DNA from: Alphaproteobacteria bacterium
Lineage (GTDB): Bacteria > Pseudomonadota > Alphaproteobacteria > Rhizobiales > Devosiaceae
NCBI GenBank assembly: GCA_018820005.1
Contig: JAHJOS010000630.1
Location: 1-29,668 of the forward strand
Reading direction: 5' to 3'
Length of the DNA: 29,668 nt
Part shown: piece after piece, positions 24,076 through 29,668 of the stretch
Numbering within the stretch: the stretch's first letter is position 1
Layout: each line of letters opens with the position of its first letter
Notes under the pieces: model-generated
Database searches by the model: none
Told to the model about the DNA's origin: nothing
The model's input: the letters and a program-made list of their open reading frames with translations, nothing else
Made by a program: the position numbers and the translations under genes

Positions 24076-24522
24076 TCAGATTAGCAAGGGTCCGACGGCG
24101 ATTGTGTCAAGGCTCGCGGCCGCGGCGGCCAGCAGCGAGTGCAGATCCTTCCGCTCGCCATCTTTGGTGATCACTATCATGCGTTGCACGCTGTGGCCGT
24201 TGTAGAGGCTGACCATGAAGTCAGCCACATCCAGCTCGCCATATCGGTCAACCGGCACTGCCACGGCCTCGGTGAGCAGGGTGACATCACCTTTTTGACC
24301 ACACAGCGCCATGATGCTCCCTAGCGCCGGGAATGACACCGCCACGCGTGATCGATGCTCCAGCACATCGTCGCCACCCCTGGCGCCTGCGGCAAACAGC
24401 CTGTCGACATAGGCGTCAATCAGCATGGCCGCCAGCAAGGCTTTGCGCCGAGACAGCGGCGCTGCCTGCGCCGCCGCCAGTTCTGCCGCCAGATAGGCGC
24501 GGTGATCGGCCAGTTCAGCCAA
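24076..24522 (-). CDS. Conserved-looking hypothetical protein, overlaps the hydrolase gene
   Basis: A protein of about 148 residues that I do not recognise. It is soluble, with helical N-terminal half (AELADHRAYLAAELAAAQA, then RRKALLAAMLIDAYVDRLF) and a C-terminal half containing YGELDVADFMVSLYNGHSVQRMI. There is no signal peptide or membrane helix. The start is uncertain: the TTG at 24522 lies inside the last codons of the dienelactone hydrolase (stop at 24515-24517) and would couple the two; there is no clear ribosome binding site, and a later ATG at MLIDAYVD would remove a helix. The frame extends further upstream, but only as a shadow of the hydrolase. No other frame here looks coding. 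Confidence 0.7.
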   Translation of the reverse strand: MAELADHRAYLAAELAAAQAAPLSRRKALLAAMLIDAYVDRLFAAGARGGDDVLEHRSRVAVSFPALGSIMALCGQKGDVTLLTEAVAVPVDRYGELDVADFMVSLYNGHSVQRMIVITKDGERKDLHSLLAAAAASLDTIAVGPLLI

Positions 24523-25189
24523 GATGCTTGCGGAAGAAGTCGAGCGTACGGGCCGAGGCCTTGGTGCAGGCCTCGATGTTGAAATTGGCTGGCCGTTCCC
24601 TGTTGCAGAAGCCATGGCCGGCTGCATACACATGGATTGGCACATCCGGGTGACGCGCCTTGAGCGCCTCGATCTGTTCCAGCGGAATACCGCTATCCTG
24701 GTCGCCGAAGTGCATCTCGAGCGGAATGGTCGGCGCCAGATCGATGTAATTGGGCACGCCGCCGCCATAGTAGCCCGATGCCGCCCTCAGACCCATGCTG
24801 GCGTGGGCCGCCCGCCAGGAGATCGCGCCGCCAAAGCAATAGCCGGTAATGCCCACCTTGCCGCCTTCTGCAGCCGCGTCGACCGCAGCTGCAACGTCGA
24901 GCAGGGCAGACTTGCCATCGAATTTCTTGAGCAATTCCCCGATCACCACGAACTGCTCTGGCGTGTAGTTGTCGCTTTCATAGCCAAATTCGACACGATC
25001 AAACATCGCTGGTGCCACCGCGAGGAAGCCGTGCTGGGCATAGCGGTCCACCACGCTGCGGATCCAGGTGTTCAGGCCCCAGACTTCCTGGATCACCACC
25101 ACGCCACCGCGCGGCTTGCCCTCGGGAACGGCACGATAGGCATTCAGGGTAAAGCCATCGCTGGCTTTGAGTGTAATGCGGTCGCCCAT
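24515..25189 (-). CDS. Dienelactone hydrolase family protein
   Basis: A 224-residue alpha/beta hydrolase of the dienelactone hydrolase type. The cysteine nucleophile is Cys118 in GYCFGG, the acid is Asp165 in GDQDSGIP and the histidine is His192 in AGHGFCN. VVVIQEVWGLN gives the oxyanion segment. The typical substrate is dienelactone from chloroaromatic breakdown, but many members have other or unknown substrates, and no ring-cleavage genes are here. Three ATG codons lie close together; the one at 25189 is chosen because GGAG is exactly six bases before it. The protein is cytoplasmic. The stop is overlapped by the next gene's likely TTG start, and moaA ends 65 bases upstream. Confidence 0.92.
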   Translation of the reverse strand: MGDRITLKASDGFTLNAYRAVPEGKPRGGVVVIQEVWGLNTWIRSVVDRYAQHGFLAVAPAMFDRVEFGYESDNYTPEQFVVIGELLKKFDGKSALLDVAAAVDAAAEGGKVGITGYCFGGAISWRAAHASMGLRAASGYYGGGVPNYIDLAPTIPLEMHFGDQDSGIPLEQIEALKARHPDVPIHVYAAGHGFCNRERPANFNIEACTKASARTLDFFRKHLG

Positions 25190-25254
25190 GTTCATCTCCA
25201 TTGGGTGGTTGTGTTTGGGTCGGTTCGGGTATCGCTTGGCGCAGCGGGGCAGCC

Positions 25255-26268
25255 TCAGCCGCCCGTCACGCTCATGTGCCGGGCCACGGCAGGCGCTGGC
25301 CGGTTGCGGTCGAGCACAAAATCATGGCCCTTGGGCTTGAGCAGCATGGCCTGGTCGAGGGCCGCGTCCAGCGCGGCAGCGCCGCCGTCGCGCAGTGCAT
25401 CGCGCAGATTGACCTGGTCGTCCTGCCCCAGGCACATGAACAATTGGCCGGTCGCCGTCAGGCGCACGCGGTTACAGCTTTCGCAGAAATTGTGGCTCAT
25501 TGGCGTAATGAAGCCGAGCACTCCGTCGGTTTCGGCCACATGCACATAGCGGGCCGGGCCGCCGGTGCGCTTGTCGATCTTGGTCAGGCTATAGCGCTGC
25601 GCCAATTGGTCATGCAGCACCCGCAGCGGCAGATAGCTCGCAACGCGGTCGAGCCCGACTTCGCCCAGCGGCATGCCTTCGATCAGTGTCAGCCCCATGC
25701 CGCGACCATGCGCCCAGGCCATCATGGGTTCGATCTCGTCGGCATTGACGTCGGCCATTGCCACCATGTTGATCTTGACAGCAAGACCTGCCGCCTGGGC
25801 CGCATCGATCCCGTCCAGCACATCGCCCAGGCGACCGCGTCGGGTGATGGCGGCAAAGCGCGCGCTGTCCAGCGTATCGAGCGACACATTGATCCGTTTG
25901 ACGCCTGCAGCCGCCAGCCCGGCGGCATGCTTGGTCAGCTGGCTGCCGTTGGTTGTGATCGTCAGCTCATCGAGGCCCTTGCCGATCCTGGCGCCCAGCG
26001 TGCCCACCAGGTCCATGATATCGCGCCGCACCAGCGGCTCGCCGCCGGTCAACCTGATGCGCGTCGTGCCCCGGTCGATGAAAGCCGTGGCAATGGTCTC
26101 GATTTCCTCAAAGCTGAGCACTTCCTTTTTGGGCAGGAAGGTCATGTCCTCGGCCATGCAATAGACGCAGCGGAAATCGCAGCGATCGGTCACCGAGATA
26201 CGCAGATAGGAAATATGCCGCCCATAGCGGTCGACAAGCGGACGGGCAGGGGGAGCAGAAACGGTCAT
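25255..26268 (-). CDS. moaA: GTP 3',8-cyclase MoaA
   Basis: A 337-residue radical SAM enzyme that starts molybdenum cofactor synthesis from GTP. The SAM cluster cysteines are Cys30, Cys34 and Cys37 (CDFRCVYC), the second cluster uses Cys262, Cys265 and Cys279, and the GTP-side motifs LTGGEPL and NVSLDTL are intact. The protein ends in the essential Gly-Gly pair (SVTGG). The length is normal. The ATG at 26268 is used; the longer frame begins with TTG at 26316 in the T-tract of the upstream terminator and cannot be real. Other moa genes are not in the window. It may be transcribed together with the following hydrolase and SDR genes. Confidence 0.96.
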   Translation of the reverse strand: MTVSAPPARPLVDRYGRHISYLRISVTDRCDFRCVYCMAEDMTFLPKKEVLSFEEIETIATAFIDRGTTRIRLTGGEPLVRRDIMDLVGTLGARIGKGLDELTITTNGSQLTKHAAGLAAAGVKRINVSLDTLDSARFAAITRRGRLGDVLDGIDAAQAAGLAVKINMVAMADVNADEIEPMMAWAHGRGMGLTLIEGMPLGEVGLDRVASYLPLRVLHDQLAQRYSLTKIDKRTGGPARYVHVAETDGVLGFITPMSHNFCESCNRVRLTATGQLFMCLGQDDQVNLRDALRDGGAAALDAALDQAMLLKPKGHDFVLDRNRPAPAVARHMSVTGG

Positions 26269-26316
26269 GGCGACAAATCTAGTCCGCGGGTCGGCATTTT
26301 CAAAGCCAAATGCCAA

Positions 26317-26345
26317 TAAAAAAGGGCCGCCTTGCGGCAGCCCTT
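26317..26345 (-). terminator. Rho-independent terminator of the L,D-transpeptidase gene
   Basis: On the minus strand, a 10-bp stem (AAGGGCTGCC / GGCGGCCCTT, one T-G pair) closes on the GCAA tetraloop and is followed by a T-run. It lies 50 bases after the L,D-transpeptidase stop and separates that gene from moaA. Confidence 0.9.
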
Positions 26346-26394
26346 CCCGATAATGTCAAATCAGCAGGGCCATGGGCCTCTGGCGATCCGATCG

Positions 26395-26991
26395 TCAGTG
26401 ATTGACCACGATGGTGGCGCCAACGTTGACGCGCTCATAAAGGTCGGCCACGTCATCATTGGTCAGGCGGATGCAGCCCGAGGAAACGGCCTGGCCGATC
26501 GAGGACGGATCGGAGGTGCCGTGGACGCGATAGAGCGTGGAGCCGATATACATGGCTCGGGCGCCCAGTGGGTTGTTCGGGCCACCCGGCATATAGGCCG
26601 GCAGATCCGGCACGCGCTTGCGCATCTGCGCCGGCGGCGTCCAGCCGGGCCACTCGGCCTTGCGGGTAATGCGGTTCGTGCCGCTCCAGGTGAAGCCTTC
26701 GCGGCCAACGCCGATGCCGTACTTCATGGCCTTGCCATCGTCGAGCACCAGATAAAGCCGGCGTTCGCCGGTCTCGATAACAATGCTGCCCGGCTTGAGT
26801 GTGGTTTCATAGGAAACCACTTCCTTCTTGATGACGCTGTGGCGGGTGTTGACGCGGGTCGCCAGCACCGACTCGTCTACCCAGCTTGCGGTATCCGAGT
26901 CATATACACGGGCAGCCAAGGTCGGCGCTGCCGCAGCGGCCGATAGCAGTAGAGATAGTCCGACAACCATCACTGACTTGAATTTGAGCAT
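26395..26991 (-). CDS. Periplasmic L,D-transpeptidase (YkuD domain)
   Basis: A 198-residue exported protein with a signal peptide (MLKFKSVMVVGLSLLLSAAA, cleavage expected near residue 27) and a YkuD domain from about 68. The catalytic motif is HGT (His157) followed by SSGCIRL with Cys173 and Arg175, the standard ErfK/YbiS/YcfS/YnhG site. It makes 3-3 peptidoglycan cross-links or attaches proteins to the wall, using its cysteine and resisting most beta-lactams. Rhizobiales carry many of these, and polar-growth wall synthesis relies on them, so the family role is well supported although this paralogue's task is not. The nearest purine-rich site to the ATG is 14 bases off. A strong terminator follows. 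Confidence 0.93.
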   Translation of the reverse strand: MLKFKSVMVVGLSLLLSAAAAAPTLAARVYDSDTASWVDESVLATRVNTRHSVIKKEVVSYETTLKPGSIVIETGERRLYLVLDDGKAMKYGIGVGREGFTWSGTNRITRKAEWPGWTPPAQMRKRVPDLPAYMPGGPNNPLGARAMYIGSTLYRVHGTSDPSSIGQAVSSGCIRLTNDDVADLYERVNVGATIVVNH

Positions 26992-27153
26992 TTGAGCGAC
27001 TTGGCCTCTGCAGGGAATACGAGCGTTTGATTCGCGCGCGGAACAATAAAAATTGCTTACGCGCTTTAAACTATAGCGAAAAGAGGGCGCCGCCCCGTTT
27101 CAGCCATAGTTTGTTCACCATGGGCACAGAGTGTTGCTAGCTGGTTACAATAC

Positions 27154-27175
27154 CCGTTCACCAATACGTGAACGG
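27154..27175. promoter_or_regulatory. 22-bp inverted repeat upstream of rpiA
   Basis: Perfect 8-bp arms CCGTTCAC / GTGAACGG around CAATAC lie between the divergent L,D-transpeptidase and rpiA genes, 74 bases before the rpiA ATG. A further copy of the half-site, GTTCACCA, is at 27113-27120, 43 bases (about four helical turns) from the matching half-site at 27156. A TACAAT hexamer at 27146-27151 lies immediately upstream, so a bound protein could block initiation. The regulator is unknown. Confidence 0.45.
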
Positions 27176-27249
27176 CGAGGGGGCGGCGCATTGACACAGC
27201 CCGGTTTGCGCGGCAAGTGCAGTCACTCATTGCAGAGGGAAGCTGGCAG

Positions 27250-27951
27250 ATGAACGATCAACTCAAGCGGCAGGCCGCAGCGATGGCGTTGAGTCAGATC
27301 CAGCCCGGCATGCGTCTTGGCCTGGGCACCGGTTCAACTGCGCGCCATTTCGTGGACCTGCTGGGCGAAAAAGTCGCCCAGGGTTTTGATTGCCTGTGCG
27401 TACCGACTTCGGAAGCGACGGCTGAACAGGCCCGCTCGCTCAATATTCCGCTGTCTGACCTCGATACGCTCGACCGGCTCGACATGACCATCGATGGTGC
27501 CGACGAGATCGATCCCGCGCTCAACCTCATCAAGGGCGCCGGCGGCGCCCTGCTGCGCGAAAAGATCGTTGCGGCATCTTCCGACGCCATGATCGTGATC
27601 GCTGACGGCTCCAAGCTGGTCCAGACGCTGGGACGCTTCCCGCTCCCTGTCGAAGTCAATATCTTCGGCCTGGGCGCCACGCAGCGGTCTATTGCCGATG
27701 TCATGGCGGCCCATGGGGCAACTGGCGAACTGCGCCTGCGCGTCACCAGCGATGGCCAGACCTACCGCACCGACGGCGGGCACCTGATCCTTGATGCTTT
27801 TTTTGGCCGCATTTCGCAGCCAGAAGCGCTGTCGCGCGATCTGCTCGATATTGCCGGCGTGGTGCAGCACGGGCTGTTCCTGAAAATGTGCAAGATGGCT
27901 TATGTGGCGACCGCCGATGGCGTAATAACGCTGCCAGCGGCGACGAACTGA
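27250..27951 (+). CDS. rpiA: Ribose-5-phosphate isomerase A
   Basis: A 233-residue cytoplasmic enzyme of the pentose phosphate pathway that interconverts ribose 5-phosphate and ribulose 5-phosphate. All family motifs are present: GLGTGST (24-30), TIDGADEID with Asp82 and Asp85, and KGAGGALLREK (95-105) with catalytic Glu104. The ATG at 27250 has AGAGGGA about ten bases upstream; the longer frame from a GTG at 27217 lacks support. The DUF2059 gene starts 29 bases after the stop, followed by glutathione reductase, an order I know from other Rhizobiales. The link to gor makes sense, because the pentose phosphate pathway supplies NADPH, but that is inference. Confidence 0.96.
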   Translation: MNDQLKRQAAAMALSQIQPGMRLGLGTGSTARHFVDLLGEKVAQGFDCLCVPTSEATAEQARSLNIPLSDLDTLDRLDMTIDGADEIDPALNLIKGAGGALLREKIVAASSDAMIVIADGSKLVQTLGRFPLPVEVNIFGLGATQRSIADVMAAHGATGELRLRVTSDGQTYRTDGGHLILDAFFGRISQPEALSRDLLDIAGVVQHGLFLKMCKMAYVATADGVITLPAATN

Positions 27952-27980
27952 TTATGTGTGACAATATGGGTGGATCAAAG

Positions 27981-28493
27981 ATGACCAATGCAATGATGCG
28001 TTTCAAGGCGCTGGTGGCAGTGGCGCTCAGCGCCGGCACATTGGCCTTTGCGGCCCCTGCCATGGCCCAGGAACTGGCGCCCGAGCAGCTGGCGCTTGCC
28101 CGTCAGTATATCGATCTGACCGACCGCGCCTCGGTGTTCGAAATCACCATGGTCGAAATCGGCATCGGCACCATGCGCCAGATCGTGCAGCAGAACCCGG
28201 AGCTGACCGACAAGACCAACGTCGCCGTTGGCAAGATTCTTGAAGAATACCGTGACCGCAAGGGCGATCTGCTCGACCAGTTCGCCCGTGTCTATGCCGC
28301 CCGCTTCACCGCGACCGAGCTGCAGGAAATCGTTGCCTTCTACAGCACCGATACCGGCAAGAAGCTGGCCCAGGCCAATACCGAAGTGAACGCGGACCTT
28401 CAGTCCGTGCTGCAGGTCTTTACCAACAACGTGCGCCAGGAATTCTTCGCCAAGGTGCGCGCCGAGCTGCGCGCCCAGGGCGTCGAACTCTAG
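27981..28493 (+). CDS. Periplasmic DUF2059 protein
   Basis: A 170-residue exported protein. The signal peptide ends AAPAMA, with cleavage expected before QELAP at about residue 30. The mature part is all-helical and acidic, with the DUF2059 pattern LARQYIDLT, LLDQFARVYAARFTATELQEIVAFYSTDTGKKL and a C-terminal helix ending in VEL. The function of the family is not established. The ATG at 27981 is chosen because GGTGG lies eight bases upstream and gives a normal signal peptide; in-frame ATGs at 27954 and 27966 are possible. It sits between rpiA and gor, probably in the rpiA transcript, and a terminator separates it from gor. Confidence 0.9.
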   Translation: MTNAMMRFKALVAVALSAGTLAFAAPAMAQELAPEQLALARQYIDLTDRASVFEITMVEIGIGTMRQIVQQNPELTDKTNVAVGKILEEYRDRKGDLLDQFARVYAARFTATELQEIVAFYSTDTGKKLAQANTEVNADLQSVLQVFTNNVRQEFFAKVRAELRAQGVEL

Positions 28494-28516
28494 CCTGGCC
28501 GCCCAATCAATGATGC

Positions 28517-28546
28517 AAAGCCCCGCCTTGTGCGGGGTTTTCTTTT
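28517..28546 (+). terminator. Rho-independent terminator after the DUF2059 gene
   Basis: A 10-bp stem (AAAGCCCCGC / GCGGGGTTTT, one G-T pair) with loop CTTGT, running into TTTTCTTTT. It lies 23 bases after the stop codon, so gor downstream needs its own promoter. Confidence 0.88.
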
Positions 28547-28607
28547 GCCCCGTCTCCACCTATATCCATCGGTGAATGCCGATGTAGCCTGGCATGTGGA
28601 GCCTCCG

Positions 28608-29668
28608 ATGAGCACGACCTACGACCTTGTAGTTATTGGCGCTGGTTCAGGGGGCGTCCGCGCTGCCCGCATGGCCGCCACCTATGGCGCGCGCGTCGCC
28701 ATCATCGAGGAATTCCGGGTCGGCGGCACCTGCGTCATTCGCGGCTGCGTGCCCAAAAAGCTCTATGTCTATGCCAGCCGCTTCCGCGATCAGTTCGACG
28801 TGGCCTCAAGCTTCGGCTGGACCGTGGACGCCAGCTTCGACTGGCGCACCCTGGTCGACAACAAGGACAAGGAAATCACCCGGCTCGAGAACGCCTATGT
28901 GGCCAATCTCGAAAAGCCCGGCGTCGAGATCATCCGCGACCGCGCCGTCGTCACCGGCCCCAATGGCGTCCATCTGGTGGGGCAGGGGCGTGACCTCACC
29001 GCAAAATACATTCTGGTCGCCACCGGCGGCGCCCCGAACCTGCCTGACATTGTCGGCGCCGAGCTGGCGATCACCTCCAACGAGGCCTTCGACCTGCCAA
29101 GCCTGCCCCACTCCATCCTGATCGCCGGCGGCGGCTATATCGCGGTGGAATTTGCCACCATCTTTGCCGGCCTGGGCGTGCACACCACGCTGATCTATCG
29201 CGGCGACTGCATCCTGCGCGGCTTCGATGAAGATCTGCGGCGGGGCGTCGAGGCGGGCCTCACCGACCGCGGCATCAAGCTGATCTACCAGACCACCATC
29301 GATTCCATGGCCCGCGCTGGCGAAGATGTCTCCGTCACCTTCAGCGATGGCGTCACTGCGCCCTATGGCGCCGTCATGTTCGCCATTGGCCGCAATCCCA
29401 ATACAAAGGGCCTCGGGCTTGAGGAGGCGGGCGTGCGCCTGCACGCCGATGGCGCCGTCGCCGTCGATGCCTGGTCGCAATCGTCGGTTCCCTCCATCTA
29501 TGCGGTGGGCGATGTCACCGGCCGCGCCGCCCTGACCCCCGTTGCCATCCGCGAAGGCTGGTATTTCGCCGAGACGGTGTTCAACAACAACAAGCTCGCC
29601 GTTGATCATTCCCAGATCCCCACCGCGGTCTTTTCCGAACCCGAACTGGGCGTCATCGGCCTCACCGA
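28608..29668 (+). CDS. gor: Glutathione-disulfide reductase (cut by window edge)
   Basis: The first 353 codons are present; the usual length is about 460. FAD is bound by VVIGAGSGGVRAAR (8-21), the redox disulfide is Cys42-Cys47 in GGTCVIRGCVPKK, and the second dinucleotide site is AGGGYIAVEFA followed by YRGDCILRGFD, whose arginines favour NADPH over NADH. The second FAD segment is YAVGDVTGRAALTPVAIREG. The enzyme keeps glutathione reduced in the cytoplasm. The missing C-terminal dimer domain holds the HPTxxEE histidine, so this cannot be checked here. The ATG at 28608 follows GGAG at good spacing. A short inverted repeat, CATCGG..CCGATG (28567-28584), lies just upstream and could regulate it. 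Confidence 0.95.
   Translation, partial: MSTTYDLVVIGAGSGGVRAARMAATYGARVAIIEEFRVGGTCVIRGCVPKKLYVYASRFRDQFDVASSFGWTVDASFDWRTLVDNKDKEITRLENAYVANLEKPGVEIIRDRAVVTGPNGVHLVGQGRDLTAKYILVATGGAPNLPDIVGAELAITSNEAFDLPSLPHSILIAGGGYIAVEFATIFAGLGVHTTLIYRGDCILRGFDEDLRRGVEAGLTDRGIKLIYQTTIDSMARAGEDVSVTFSDGVTAPYGAVMFAIGRNPNTKGLGLEEAGVRLHADGAVAVDAWSQSSVPSIYAVGDVTGRAALTPVAIREGWYFAETVFNNNKLAVDHSQIPTAVFSEPELGVIGLT

Noticed and set aside
26269..26316. TTG-started N-terminal extension of MoaA (16 residues).
   Set aside because: It would begin in the T-tract of the upstream terminator, has no ribosome binding site, and the family begins near the ATG at 26268.

Overview
The window is GC-rich, densely packed chromosomal DNA. 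It suggests an alphaproteobacterium of the Hyphomicrobiales, most like Devosia or a close relative; this is inferred from protein character and gene order, not from a database search. Pointers are the rpiA - DUF2059 - glutathione reductase order, the rhizobial-type dispersed palindromes, the DivJ/PleC-like histidine kinase, and dense genes read from both strands. I see no rRNA, tRNA, CRISPR array, phage or insertion sequence.

Layout. (1) 1-4814: the N-terminus of aminopeptidase N on the minus strand, then two tandem ABC exporter half-transporters. Between them lie an inverted pair of REP-like palindromes and a small gene that appears to carry a +1 frameshift. (2) 4830-9609: a membrane-bound GGDEF-EAL protein with a degenerate cyclase motif, divergent from a cytoplasmic GH2 beta-mannosidase. 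(3) 9647-12110: a dispersed palindromic repeat, two tandem overlapping EamA/DMT permeases, and a small secreted protein with its own terminator. (4) 12273-17959: an FGGY sugar kinase, dusA, a nucleoside deaminase, a membrane-anchored alpha/beta hydrolase and a membrane-anchored retropepsin-like protease. (5) 18032-22185: divergent cobS and cobT (lower-ligand assembly of cobalamin), a DivJ/PleC-like membrane histidine kinase, and a membrane-anchored SNase-fold nuclease. (6) 22327-26268: an Lrp-family regulator overlapping a VOC protein, facing a minus-strand run moaA - dienelactone hydrolase - conserved hypothetical - DHRS1-like SDR. (7) 26395-29668: a periplasmic L,D-transpeptidase, divergent from rpiA - DUF2059 - gor; gor runs off the right edge.

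Most genes are ordinary metabolism, transport and envelope functions. Terminators are clear after the secreted protein, the membrane hydrolase, the L,D-transpeptidase and the DUF2059 gene. Several start codons were moved from the longest possible ORF to the ATG that has a ribosome binding site.

The items most worth a second look are: the frameshifted 62-residue ORF between the two ABC exporters; two near-identical 12-bp palindromes (consensus CTRACATGTYAG) each about 65 bp upstream of a different gene; the hydrolase fused to a polytopic membrane domain; and the overlapping dienelactone hydrolase / hypothetical / SDR run behind moaA. I found no strong candidate for a wholly new multi-gene system.
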